Assembly: GCA_964494205.1 (NCBI GenBank) | Contig: CAZBRD010000022.1 | Coordinates: 1-64,000 of the forward strand | Reading direction: 5' to 3' | Length of the DNA stretch: 64,000 nucleotides | Source of the DNA: JBBTCX01 sp964494205 | GTDB lineage: Bacteria; Planctomycetota; Phycisphaerae; UBA1845 | In this document: piece after piece, positions 44,265 through 52,896 of the stretch | How the letters are laid out: each line of letters begins with the position of its first letter | Position numbering within the stretch: the first letter of the stretch is position 1 | Position numbers and translations under genes: made by a program | Notes under the pieces: model-generated | Databases searched by the model: none | Seen by the model: only the letters and a program-made list of their open reading frames with translations | Told to the model about the DNA's origin: nothing

Positions 44265-45104
44265 TCACGCACCCCAGATGTATGGAACGAGGAAGTTGTA
44301 TGCGCGCTTGGCGATGTTCACGGCGTCGTGGCTGTGGCGTGAGAGTTCGACGTGAACGGGGTCGTTGAATCGGTAAAAGCCAAGAGCCTCGCAGGTTTCG
44401 GTAAAGTCCATTTCACCCTCGCCAAACATCAGATGTTCATGCACGTCGCGACGCATATCTTCGATATGGACATTCCAAAGTCGGTCTCGCCAGCGGTTGA
44501 CGTGCGCTTTGAGGTCGCCGTCGTTGAGACAGAATACGTGGCCGACGTCGAGCGTCAGACCGAACAGCGGATGGTTGATGTGATCGAATAGCTCCTCGAA
44601 ATCGGCCATACGTTCGATGAACATGCCCGGTTCCGGTTCGAAGCTGAGACGCACGTTGCGGTGTTCAGCATGCCGCAACACCGGTTGCAGACTTGCACAC
44701 AGTCGATCCATGACCACCTCGCGTTTCGATTTGTCATCCGGCGCACCGGACCAAAGCGAAACACTGTCGGCGTTCACGGCGTCGGCGATATCGATGGCTG
44801 CACAGAGAAATTCTATTCGGCGAGTACGGTCCGCGGCACCAGTGCTGACGAGCGTCGGCTGATGTTTTCGGCGTGGGTCGAGTATGAAGCGAGAACCGGT
44901 TTCGATCGTTACGCGGGTGTCTCTTGCAGCCAATATGCCCTGCAGTTTCTTGATCGCGTCGGGCACGCCGCTTCGATCGGGCGGATCAAGCAGTTCGCGT
45001 TCGATCGTCACAGCCACGCTTTGATAGCCGGATTCGAGGATGATCGCGACCGCATCAGCGAGAGAATGGTGGGCGAATCCGTTGGTGTTGTATCCGAGCG
45101 CCAT
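44265..45104 (-). CDS. EboE-like sugar phosphate isomerase/epimerase
   Basis: A 279-residue TIM-barrel protein of the xylose-isomerase-like fold. The start MALGYNTNGFAHHSLADAV, the middle SRFILDPRRKHQPTL, the metal site FEPEPGMFI and LTLDVGHV, and the late WNVHIEDMRRDVHEHLMFG form the pattern I associate with the epimerase of 'ebo' clusters. Glu, Asp and His in these motifs bind a divalent metal. The gene ends 160 bases before a repeat array and starts 15 bases after the thiolase gene on the same strand. No other ebo gene is adjacent; an EboF-like phosphodiesterase lies at 15263. Confidence 0.68.
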   Translation of the reverse strand: MALGYNTNGFAHHSLADAVAIILESGYQSVAVTIERELLDPPDRSGVPDAIKKLQGILAARDTRVTIETGSRFILDPRRKHQPTLVSTGAADRTRRIEFLCAAIDIADAVNADSVSLWSGAPDDKSKREVVMDRLCASLQPVLRHAEHRNVRLSFEPEPGMFIERMADFEELFDHINHPLFGLTLDVGHVFCLNDGDLKAHVNRWRDRLWNVHIEDMRRDVHEHLMFGEGEMDFTETCEALGFYRFNDPVHVELSRHSHDAVNIAKRAYNFLVPYIWGA

Positions 45105-45118
45105 GTGTCAGCGACCTC

Positions 45119-46321
45119 TCATGGAAGTCGCTCATAGAGCGTCGCAACCCCCTGCCCCACTCCGACGCACATTGTCGCGAGGCCGCGCCGCGCGTTTCGC
45201 CGCCGCATTTCGTGCAGCAGCGTCGTCGTGATTCGCGCGCCGCTGCAACCCAGCGGATGGCCAATGGCAATCGAGCCGCCGTTTGGGTTCACGCGAGTAA
45301 GATCAATTTCCAGATCGCGCACGCACGCGAGCACCTGCGAAGCAAACGCCTCGTTCAGTTCCATGACATCGAGATCGCGCACCGACCAGCCGGCGCGTGA
45401 TAGCGCTTTTCGCGTGGCTGGGATCGGGCCCACGCCCATGCAGCCGGGATCGACACCCGCAGACGCCGATGGACCGACCATAGCCAGAACCTTCAGCCCA
45501 AGGTTTTTTGCGGTCTCCGCCTCCATCACCAAGACGGCAGCAGCGCCGTCGTTGATGCCCGATGAATTGCCGGCTGTTACCGTTCCATCTTTGGCAAACG
45601 CGGGCTGCAATTTCGCCAAACCTTCGACCGTTGTATCCGGTCGCGGATGCTCGTCGCGATCGACAATGATCGGTTCGCCCTTTGCCTGCTGGATCGAAAC
45701 GGGAACGATCTCATCGCGAAACTTGCCTGCGTCGAACGCAGCCCCGTACTTCTTCTGCGAGGAAACCGCGAACTCGTCCTGCTCGCGCCGCGTCAGGTTG
45801 TATTTCTTCGCGACGTTTTCGGCGGTTTCGCCCATCGAAAACGGATGATACTTCGCAGCCAATTTCGGATTCGTGAATCGCCAACCGATCGTGGTATCGA
45901 AAACTTCCGCCGATCGACTAAACGCGGCATACGCCTTGGCCATCACGAAAGGGGCACGCGACATGCTCTCCGCACCGCCTGCGATGAACACATCGCCGTG
46001 ATTGGCTTCGATCAGCCGCGCCGCGATGTTGATAGCCTCAAGACTTGATGCACAAAGCCGGTTGATTGTCACGCCGGGGACGCTTTCAGGAAGCCCAGCC
46101 AACAGTACAGCCATGCGCGCGACGTTACGGTTGTCTTCACCGGCTTGGTTGGCTGCACCGAAATACACGTCGTCGATCAGTGCGGGATCGATCTTGGTGC
46201 GCTCGACGAGCGCCTTGATGACGGTCGCAGCCAAGTCGTCGGGGCGAACAGCGCTGAGCGCGCCGCCGAATCTTCCGATGGGGGTTCGTAATGCTTCAAC
46301 GATTACAGCGCGTCGTGTCAT
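45119..46321 (-). CDS. Acetyl-CoA acetyltransferase / 3-ketoacyl-CoA thiolase
   Basis: A 400-residue thiolase with all active residues: nucleophile Cys90 (NRLCASSLEAIN), His in SIAIGHPLGCSG and Cys in MCVGVGQG, plus the family pattern NASGINDGAAA-like (NSSGINDGAAAVLVME). It cleaves 3-ketoacyl-CoA to acetyl-CoA plus a shorter acyl-CoA. The length fits acetyl-CoA acetyltransferase/PcaF type enzymes. It lies 20 bases after the 3-hydroxyacyl-CoA dehydrogenase gene, forming a two-gene beta-oxidation unit. Substrate chain length is not evident. Confidence 0.9.
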   Translation of the reverse strand: MTRRAVIVEALRTPIGRFGGALSAVRPDDLAATVIKALVERTKIDPALIDDVYFGAANQAGEDNRNVARMAVLLAGLPESVPGVTINRLCASSLEAINIAARLIEANHGDVFIAGGAESMSRAPFVMAKAYAAFSRSAEVFDTTIGWRFTNPKLAAKYHPFSMGETAENVAKKYNLTRREQDEFAVSSQKKYGAAFDAGKFRDEIVPVSIQQAKGEPIIVDRDEHPRPDTTVEGLAKLQPAFAKDGTVTAGNSSGINDGAAAVLVMEAETAKNLGLKVLAMVGPSASAGVDPGCMGVGPIPATRKALSRAGWSVRDLDVMELNEAFASQVLACVRDLEIDLTRVNPNGGSIAIGHPLGCSGARITTTLLHEMRRRNARRGLATMCVGVGQGVATLYERLP

Positions 46322-46340
46322 TTAGAGTTCCGTTAGACGT

Positions 46341-47567
46341 TCATGTCGCGTCTGCGAAAAGTTTCGCTGGTTCGTATCGCCCATCGCCGGTTTGATCGTT
46401 CAGCGCTTTGAGCACTCCGCGTACGTTTCGAAAACCAATTTCATCCGCCCACGCCAGCGGCCCCTTGGGATAATTCGTGCCCTTGACCATCGCGAGGTCG
46501 ATGTCGTCGCTGGTGGCTACGCCATCGACGTACGCGAGACCGGCTTCGTTGATGATCGCTGATAGTATTCTTGCGACGACGTAATGCTCCGTCGACCCAG
46601 CGTCTGGGATCCCGGCCTTTTCGCAAAAGACGCGAGCGGCGTCGGCGAGGCTGGGTGACAATCGAAAACTTCGACGATCGACGGAAACGGCGGGGAGCGT
46701 CGTGCCATCCTGATACGCATAAAACCCACGATTCGTTTTTCGTCCGAAGCGATTCTCAGAGACTAGTTTTCGCTGTATGTCGTGCGGGGTGAGACGTGCC
46801 GGTTTGTCCATCTGCTCCCAGACGGACGTGCTGACCGCGAGGTTCACGTCGAGGCCGACGAGGTCCATCAGTTCGAACGGACCCATTTTGAAACCCGCGT
46901 GCTTTCGCATGATGCCGTCGATCTCGTCGATCCCAGCTACGCCTTCGCCGAGCAGGCGCAAGGCCTCAAGGTAATAGCCTCGCGCGACGCGGTTTACGAT
47001 GAACCCGGGCGTGTCTTTCGCGCGAACCGCAACTTTGCCCCACGCGGCCACGGTCGCTCGGCCAAACTCCACGGCGGCGGGATTGCTGCGTTGACCGGCG
47101 ACGACTTCGACCAAAGGCATCAGCGGAGCGGGGTTGAAAAAGTGCAAACCGATGACGCGCGACGGATCGCGGACAGCCTCGGCGATTCTGTCGATGGAAA
47201 GCGATGAGGTGTTGGACGCGAAGATAGCTGTGGTGTCCAATGATTGCTCAAGCTCGCGGAACACCTTGTGCTTGACGTCGATACTCTCAACGACGGCCTC
47301 GATGGCGAGCGATACGCCATGCAGCTCCTTGATCGCGTTCATCGGATGGATGCGATCAACGATTCCTGCGGCAATGGACGCTTCGATTTTTCCCTTCTCG
47401 ACACTGCGCTGAAGGTTGCTGCGAATGTTCTGAACCGCGCGATCGAGAACGGTCGCGTTCAACTCGATCAAACGAACATCGCAGCCTGCAGTGGCTGCAA
47501 CCTGCGCAATGCCCGCGCCCATGGTTCCCGCGCCGATGACTGCGACCGATGTTGCGACGTTTGTCAT
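46341..47567 (-). CDS. 3-hydroxyacyl-CoA dehydrogenase
   Basis: Start placed at Met 47567, where the Rossmann fold begins (VAVIGAGTMGAGIAQVAATA); the frame extends to 47690 but the first 41 codons look unrelated. The 408-residue enzyme carries NAD-binding GAGTMG, FASNTSSLSI, IGLHFFNPAPLMPLVEVV, and two C-terminal domains (RAKDTPGFIVNRVARGYY; NRKTNRGFYAYQDG-type). It oxidises 3-hydroxyacyl-CoA to the ketoacyl-CoA, which the downstream thiolase then cleaves. Likely co-transcribed with it, 20 bp apart. Confidence 0.88.
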   Translation of the reverse strand: MTNVATSVAVIGAGTMGAGIAQVAATAGCDVRLIELNATVLDRAVQNIRSNLQRSVEKGKIEASIAAGIVDRIHPMNAIKELHGVSLAIEAVVESIDVKHKVFRELEQSLDTTAIFASNTSSLSIDRIAEAVRDPSRVIGLHFFNPAPLMPLVEVVAGQRSNPAAVEFGRATVAAWGKVAVRAKDTPGFIVNRVARGYYLEALRLLGEGVAGIDEIDGIMRKHAGFKMGPFELMDLVGLDVNLAVSTSVWEQMDKPARLTPHDIQRKLVSENRFGRKTNRGFYAYQDGTTLPAVSVDRRSFRLSPSLADAARVFCEKAGIPDAGSTEHYVVARILSAIINEAGLAYVDGVATSDDIDLAMVKGTNYPKGPLAWADEIGFRNVRGVLKALNDQTGDGRYEPAKLFADAT

Positions 47568-47601
47568 ATACACAGACAGGTTAGAAACCGGCCCCACAGC
47601 C

Positions 47602-48012
47602 TCATGAGTGCGCGAAAACTTCTGTGGCTGCATCCTCGCCGCCGACCGGGCCAGCTCGAAATAGAAGCACAAACGTATAGCCGACGACAAACGTGCTGAT
47701 CAACAACGCCATGGCGGCTAAGCGTCGACCGCTGGCGTCACTTTTTCGCCCGACGTGTTCGCAGATCATGATGACGAGCAGCACGGTGGCGAACTTGAAC
47801 ACGATCGCCCATTGGAAACCGAGGTGGGAAATCACCGCCGCAGCGACAGGATTCACCTCGCCGCCGTCCCAGATGTACAACACGAGCAGCGTGAGGATCA
47901 CATCCAGCGCCGAAGCGAGCAGCAGCCAAGTGTAGAGGTTCGGATACCGCATCGGCGGCAGCGACCACTTTCCCAAACCTGGCTCACCCGGCGATTCGGT
48001 CACAACGCTCAT
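47602..48012 (-). CDS. Small membrane protein (DUF5658-like)
   Basis: ATG 48012 overlaps the malate dehydrogenase stop (48009) in an ATGA-type junction, so it is co-translated. The 136-residue protein has three to four membrane segments (LYTWLLLASALDVILTLLVL; WAIVFKFATVLLVIMICEHV; LAAMALLISTFVVGYTFVLL). The pattern fits the DUF5658 family of planctomycete and actinobacterial membrane proteins. Function unknown. It ends 34 bp before the 3-hydroxyacyl-CoA dehydrogenase start, and all three genes run on the same strand. Confidence 0.6.
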   Translation of the reverse strand: MSVVTESPGEPGLGKWSLPPMRYPNLYTWLLLASALDVILTLLVLYIWDGGEVNPVAAAVISHLGFQWAIVFKFATVLLVIMICEHVGRKSDASGRRLAAMALLISTFVVGYTFVLLFRAGPVGGEDAATEVFAHS

Positions 48013-48953
48013 CCCTTCAGGAATCCATCGGCGACAACGACCAGCTCTTTCACGTGCTGCACGCTGGTGTTGAGCAGGCCACGCTCTTTGTCGTCGAGTT
48101 GCACTTCGATGATCTTCTCGACACCGCCTGCACCAAGCACGCACGGTACGCCGACGAAGTAACCACCGATGCCGTACTCTTTCGTGCAATAGGCTGCGCA
48201 GGGGAGAATGCGTTTCTTGTCTTTTACGATCGCCTCGACCATCTGAATCGTGCCCGACGCCGGCGCGTAATACGCACTCGTGCCCATGAGCTTTACCAGT
48301 TCGCCGCCACCCATTTTTGCGCGCTCGATGATCGCGTTGAGGCGTTCCATCGGGATGAACTGCGTCACGGGGATACCGGACACAGCCGTATAGCGTGGCA
48401 GCGGAACCATGTCGTCGCCGTGACCGCCCATCAGCAGCGCGGCGATGTCCTCGACGCTGCAGCCGATTTCCATCGCGATGAACGTGCAATAACGTGCCAC
48501 GTCGAGGCACCCGGCTTGGCCGACGACGCGATTGGTCGGGAAGCCCGTTTTCTTCCACGCGGTGTAGACCATCGCGTCGAGCGGGTTCGACACCACGATG
48601 ACGACGGACTTCGGCGCAACCTTGGCGATCTGCTCTGAAACCGAGCCGACGATCTTGACGTTTGTCTGCACGAGGTCGTCGCGACTCATACCCGGCTTGC
48701 GCGGAATACCGGCGGTGATGACAACCACGTCGCTGTCAGCCGCGTCTTTGTAGTCGGCTGTGCCGACGATTCGGCTGTCGAACTTTTCGATCGGTCCGCA
48801 CTGGGCGAGGTCGAGCGCCTTGCCGGCGGTCTTGTCCGCAAAATCAGGAATATCGATCAATACGATGTCGCCCAGTTCCTTGGCGGCTGCCCAGATGGCG
48901 CAGCTCGCGCCGACATTTCCCGCCCCGACAATAGTGATTTTCGCCCGTTTCAT
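48009..48953 (-). CDS. mdh: Malate dehydrogenase
   Basis: Start at Met 48953, with GGAG 6 bases upstream; the frame continues to 49025 but adds non-family residues. The 314-residue enzyme is of the LDH-like MDH type: TIVGAGNVGASCAIWAA, catalytic Arg region ITAGIPRKPGMSRDDL (the Arg in RKPGMSR favours malate over lactate), ISNPLDAMVY-like (VVSNPLDAMVY), GQAGCLDVARY with catalytic Asp, and MGGHGDDMVPL with catalytic His. It converts malate to oxaloacetate with NAD in the TCA cycle. Upstream of a small membrane protein gene that it overlaps. Confidence 0.9.
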   Translation of the reverse strand: MKRAKITIVGAGNVGASCAIWAAAKELGDIVLIDIPDFADKTAGKALDLAQCGPIEKFDSRIVGTADYKDAADSDVVVITAGIPRKPGMSRDDLVQTNVKIVGSVSEQIAKVAPKSVVIVVSNPLDAMVYTAWKKTGFPTNRVVGQAGCLDVARYCTFIAMEIGCSVEDIAALLMGGHGDDMVPLPRYTAVSGIPVTQFIPMERLNAIIERAKMGGGELVKLMGTSAYYAPASGTIQMVEAIVKDKKRILPCAAYCTKEYGIGGYFVGVPCVLGAGGVEKIIEVQLDDKERGLLNTSVQHVKELVVVADGFLKG

Positions 48954-49106
48954 TCCTGACTCCACGTAATTGTAGACGCCCAAACCGATGCATTCGTTGC
49001 ACTTTCCCTGATCGTACAGGTTCAAAATGCACCCGCCAAGCCTCCGCTTGCGGAGCCAAGTTTGCCGCTTGCCGGAGGGACCGCCCTCGACCTACACTCT
49101 TGCCCG

Positions 49107-49838
49107 ATGATGCTCCACATTGATCAATTGCACGTGTCTTATGGCGCGATCACTGCCCTGCGCGGGGTGAGCATCAGGGTGGAGCGCGGGCAGATCGTGA
49201 CGCTGATCGGGGCGAACGGGGCAGGTAAAACGACGCTGATGCGGGCGGTGAGCGGGCTACTTCGTTCACGAAGCGGGGCCATTCGCTATGCGGATGGGAA
49301 TGAAACCGCGGGCGGAGTCACTGAACTGAATCGACTGCCCACGCATGAGATTGTGCGGCGTGGCGTGATCCTGGTGCCGGAAGGTCGGGGAATCTTTGCC
49401 GGGCTTACCGTACGCGAGAATCTGAACCTCGGCGCGTTTTTGCGACGCGACATGGAGCAGATCGAGAAAGATCGCGAGCATGTCATTACGCTTTTTCCGC
49501 GATTGCGCGAGCGGATCGATCAGTCAGCCGGCACACTCTCCGGCGGCGAGCAGCAGATGCTGGCGATCGCTCGTGGGCTGATGGCGAAACCGAAGCTACT
49601 GTTGCTGGATGAGCCGTCGCTGGGTTTGGCTCCGCGGCTCGTGCAGCAGATTTTCGAGACGATCGTGCAGATCAATCGCGATGGGATGACCATTTTGCTT
49701 GTCGAGCAGAACGCGCACATGGCCCTTAACGTCGCGCACTACGCTTACTGCCTCGAGACGGGTTCGATTTCGCTGGAGGGACCGGCCAAGGAGATTGCGG
49801 AAAAGGACGAAGTGAAGCAGGCTTATTTGGGCGGATAG
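49107..49838 (+). CDS. livF: Branched-chain amino-acid ABC transporter ATPase (LivF-like)
   Basis: Start placed at Met 49107, as the longer frame from 49062 lacks a ribosome-binding site. The 243-residue ATPase has Walker A (GANGAGKTT), the LivF-type sequence (GRGIFAGLTVRENL), signature LSGGEQQMLAIARGLM and Walker B LLLDEPSLGLAP. It would pair with LivG inside the LivM-LivG fusion. Unusually it is on the opposite strand and about 1.2 kb from the other liv genes, with a TerC-family gene in between. Confidence 0.88.
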   Translation: MMLHIDQLHVSYGAITALRGVSIRVERGQIVTLIGANGAGKTTLMRAVSGLLRSRSGAIRYADGNETAGGVTELNRLPTHEIVRRGVILVPEGRGIFAGLTVRENLNLGAFLRRDMEQIEKDREHVITLFPRLRERIDQSAGTLSGGEQQMLAIARGLMAKPKLLLLDEPSLGLAPRLVQQIFETIVQINRDGMTILLVEQNAHMALNVAHYAYCLETGSISLEGPAKEIAEKDEVKQAYLGG

Positions 49839-49964
49839 TATCCTTACGAAATCACCAGTACCGTTTGAATCAAGAATCTAACACGCCGGCGAGCGAATCT
49901 GCAGCCGGATATTTGGGAACAACGCAAGGCCAACTGACTTGGCTCAATCACGGAGGATAAGAAC

Positions 49965-50711
49965 TTGTTTGGATGGTTAACCGATCCTCAGGCTTGGATT
50001 GCATTAGGCACGCTGACGGCGCTGGAGATTGTGCTGGGCATCGACAACGTGGTGTTCATTTCAATTCTGTCCGGGAAGCTCCCAGCGGATCAACAGGAAA
50101 AGGCGCGTCGCATTGGGCTTTTGCTGGCGATGGTGATGCGCATTGCCCTGCTTCTGTCTATTACCTGGATCATGGGCCTGACCAAGCCGCTCTTTGGGTT
50201 GTTTGGCCATGACTTTTCCGGGCGTGATCTCATCCTGATTGTTGGCGGGTTGTTTTTGCTGGCTAAGAGCACGCACGAACTTCACCAAAAGCTGGAAGGC
50301 GACCAGGGGCACGCGTCCGCGAAAGTGCGACCGTCGCTGCGCAGTGTGCTGATTCAGATTATTCTTCTTGATGTTGTTTTCTCGCTCGATTCGGTCATCA
50401 CCGCCGTTGGAATGGCTAAGGACATCATGGTGATGATCATCGCGGTCATCATCGCGGTCGGGTTCATGATGGTGTTCGCCGGACCAATCGGGCGGTTCGT
50501 GGAGCAACACCCGACCGTGAAAGTGCTGGCGTTGAGCTTCCTTCTGCTGATTGGAGTGACCTTGATCGCCGACGGAATGGGCAGACACATACCGAAGGGA
50601 TACATCTACTTCGCGATGGCCTTCTCGGTGTTCGTTGAGTTCATCAACCTGCGATTGCGCAAGGCGCACACGGCGCCGGTGAAGTTGCATGAAGCGTATG
50701 TGGAGAAATAA
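49965..50711 (+). CDS. TerC-family membrane protein (YgdQ/YoaE-like)
   Basis: TTG start at 49965 is supported by GGAGG 8 bases upstream. The 248-residue protein has about seven membrane helices and the conserved acidic motifs of the family: LEIVLGIDNVVFISIL and LDVVFSLDSVITAVG, and IADGMGRHIPKGYIYFAMAF. Family members are linked to tellurium resistance, metal (especially Mn2+) export and membrane-protein metalation. No yybP-ykoY riboswitch could be made out in the 126 bp upstream. It separates livF from the rest of the transporter genes. Confidence 0.85.
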   Translation: MFGWLTDPQAWIALGTLTALEIVLGIDNVVFISILSGKLPADQQEKARRIGLLLAMVMRIALLLSITWIMGLTKPLFGLFGHDFSGRDLILIVGGLFLLAKSTHELHQKLEGDQGHASAKVRPSLRSVLIQIILLDVVFSLDSVITAVGMAKDIMVMIIAVIIAVGFMMVFAGPIGRFVEQHPTVKVLALSFLLLIGVTLIADGMGRHIPKGYIYFAMAFSVFVEFINLRLRKAHTAPVKLHEAYVEK

Positions 50712-50854
50712 ATTACCTGGTAATTGTTGGGGGGCCGGAGAGGAATCGGCGACTAATTCCAAGAAGTGATTAATACGCACACTATCAATCAACGGCGCTT
50801 TTGGTAATCGATCAGTCGTGCCTACGGCACTTCGGCTCGAAGATCAACACACTA

Positions 50855-50874
50855 CCCAGCCTTGAAAGGCTGGG
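50855..50874. repeat. CCCAGCCTT palindrome in the TerC-liv gap
   Basis: The gap 50712-51005 has no gene. It carries CCCAGCCTT-GA-AAGGCTGGG, a 9-bp perfect stem. A short G/C palindrome (GTGCCTACGGCAC) lies just upstream. The unit belongs to the same class as the AGCC(C)TTTCAGGCT palindromes at 44143 and 62070. As the flanking genes converge (TerC plus, LivM-LivG minus), it may end both transcripts. Confidence 0.6.
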
Positions 50875-51005
50875 CTATTCTCGCGCTGTCACTACGTGAC
50901 AAGACTTCGCAACCCGCCAGCAAATGCCGAATTCGTAAGAGGATGCAGCAATACGAATGGCGCTGAAGTCCAAGTAATGATTTACTTGACCTTCTGTATC
51001 TGTAT

Positions 51006-52892
51006 TCAGTGCACGGATTCCGGCTTCATTGTTTCGCCGAGATACGCCTCTATCACCTTCGGGTGGTTTCGTATGACTTCAGGTACGCCCTCGGCAATGG
51101 TCTCGCCGTGATCAAGCACGACGATTCGCTCACAAACTCCCATCACGACTTTCATGTCATGCTCGATCAGCAGGACAGTTAATTTGAATTCGTCGCGAAT
51201 GCGGCGGATCAGATTCATCAGCTCGCGTTTCTCAGCCGGGTTCATGCCCGCCGCCGGTTCATCAAGGCAAAGCACCATCGGCTTGGTAGCCAGCGCTCGC
51301 GCAATCTCAAGACGACGCTGATCGCCGTACGGCAAACTACCGGCCGGTTCCTCAGCCACGGCCGACAAATCGAAGAGATCGAGCAGCTTGTCCGCTGTTT
51401 GATTGGTGCGAGCTTCCTCGCGATAAAAGCCCGGCGTTCGCAGAATGCCTGCAAGTAAGCCTTTTTTCAGATGCGCCTGCAAAGCCACACGCACATTGTC
51501 ATGGACGCTCAAATCGCGAAAGAGGCGAATGTTCTGGAAAGTTCGCGCGATGCCGAGGTTGTTCGTAGCCGCACAATCGCGACCTACCAGCGAACGATCG
51601 CCGAGGCGAATTCCGCCAGATGTTGGCCGATAGATGCCCGTGATCATGTTGAAGCAGGTCGTCTTCCCAGCGCCGTTCGGGCCAATCAACCCAACGATCT
51701 CGCCTGGTTTCAGGCAGAGATTGAAGTCTTTGACGGCGGTGAGGCCGCCAAAGCGAATCGTCAGGTTGGAGCACGTCAGTGGTTGCGAGTCTGCACAAGT
51801 GAGCGAAGCTGCCGCGGTGTTCTTGCCGGAATCGGAAACCAACTTGCTCGTCGCCCGTCGACCCCGAATGATCGTCCACAAGTCACGCAACTCGAATCGT
51901 CCCATCAAACCTTGAGGCCGTAGCAACATGATCAGCACGAGTGAGACCGCATAGATGACGACACGATATTGCTGCTGTTCTCCCGGGAGCCCGCGCAGCC
52001 ACTCGGATAGCCAGGTGAAACCGATGGCCGCAAGCACACAACCCGTGAGGCTACCCGACCCACCAAGCACTACGGGCACGATCATCTCGATCGAACGATC
52101 GAAGCGGTAACTCGCGGGATTCACCGTGGAGATTCGGTGGGCCTCCAAAGTCCCCGCTGCGCCGGCGAGCAAGGCACTCACCATGAACGCGACCATCTTG
52201 AAGCGCGTTGTTCGGATGCCCACGGCGCCGGCTGCAATCTCATCTTCACGAATCGCGGGCAGCGATCGCCCGCTTGTCGAACTCACCAGGTTGCGCACGA
52301 CCAGAATGGCCAGCAGCGCCAGCGCCCATGAGGTGCCAAAATTGATGGACTTCTGCATGAAGTTCATGCTGGAATCCAGATAATAGGCCGTGTCGAAGTA
52401 GTTTCTTTGCAGATAGACGAGCAATAGATTGTAAGTGATCTCGCCAAACCCAAGTGTCGCGATGGCCAGGTAATCCCCGCGCAAACGCAACGATGGTAAT
52501 CCAACCAAGAATGACGCCGCACTGGCTGCAATGACACCGCTTAGAACGACGAGCGCCAACAATCCATAGCGCAACGCCGCAGCCGAGGTGGAATCGCCGC
52601 CGAGGTAATCGACATCGACAGTGGAGACCAGTCGAGAAATGACATAAGTTGTGAACAACGCGGAAGAGAACGCGCCCACCGACATGAAGCCTGCATGGCC
52701 CAGTGAGAACTGCCCCGCAAAACCAATGATCAAACTCAGACTGACCGCGAGCGTAACGTTAAGTCCGATCTGGTAGAGCGTTCCCTGTCGATAGTCGTCT
52801 ACGCCGAAACGATTGGCGAGGAATTGTGCAAGCAGTGGAACGCCAATCGCCCCGAGCAGAAAGAGAAAGTTGCGTGCCTGTTTACCAATCAA
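51006..52892 (-). CDS. Fused branched-chain amino-acid permease-ATPase (LivM-LivG)
   Basis: 628 residues. Residues about 1-340 are a LivM permease with some nine helices (for instance IGLNVTLAVSLSLIIGFAGQ; FGEITYNLLLVYLQ; VSALLAGAAGTLEAH). Residues about 375-628 are a LivG ATPase: Walker A GPNGAGKTT at 404-412, family insert GIARTFQNIRLF, signature LPYGDQRRLEIARAL, Walker B LCLDEPAAGMNP. Start codon is TTG 52892, 4 bases after the LivH stop. It takes up leucine, isoleucine and valine or related amino acids with LivH, LivK and LivF. Fusion of LivM and LivG is known but less common than separate chains. Confidence 0.87.
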   Translation of the reverse strand: MIGKQARNFLFLLGAIGVPLLAQFLANRFGVDDYRQGTLYQIGLNVTLAVSLSLIIGFAGQFSLGHAGFMSVGAFSSALFTTYVISRLVSTVDVDYLGGDSTSAAALRYGLLALVVLSGVIAASAASFLVGLPSLRLRGDYLAIATLGFGEITYNLLLVYLQRNYFDTAYYLDSSMNFMQKSINFGTSWALALLAILVVRNLVSSTSGRSLPAIREDEIAAGAVGIRTTRFKMVAFMVSALLAGAAGTLEAHRISTVNPASYRFDRSIEMIVPVVLGGSGSLTGCVLAAIGFTWLSEWLRGLPGEQQQYRVVIYAVSLVLIMLLRPQGLMGRFELRDLWTIIRGRRATSKLVSDSGKNTAAASLTCADSQPLTCSNLTIRFGGLTAVKDFNLCLKPGEIVGLIGPNGAGKTTCFNMITGIYRPTSGGIRLGDRSLVGRDCAATNNLGIARTFQNIRLFRDLSVHDNVRVALQAHLKKGLLAGILRTPGFYREEARTNQTADKLLDLFDLSAVAEEPAGSLPYGDQRRLEIARALATKPMVLCLDEPAAGMNPAEKRELMNLIRRIRDEFKLTVLLIEHDMKVVMGVCERIVVLDHGETIAEGVPEVIRNHPKVIEAYLGETMKPESVH

Positions 52893-52896
52893 TGGC

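Noticed and set aside
47602..48558. Long Arg/His-rich minus-strand frame overlapping malate dehydrogenase
   Set aside because: Only its last 136 codons (from 48012) encode a real membrane protein; the rest is a shadow of mdh.
49839..49964. Manganese (yybP-ykoY) riboswitch before the TerC-family gene
   Set aside because: TerC-type genes often have one, but the conserved loops could not be found in this short leader.
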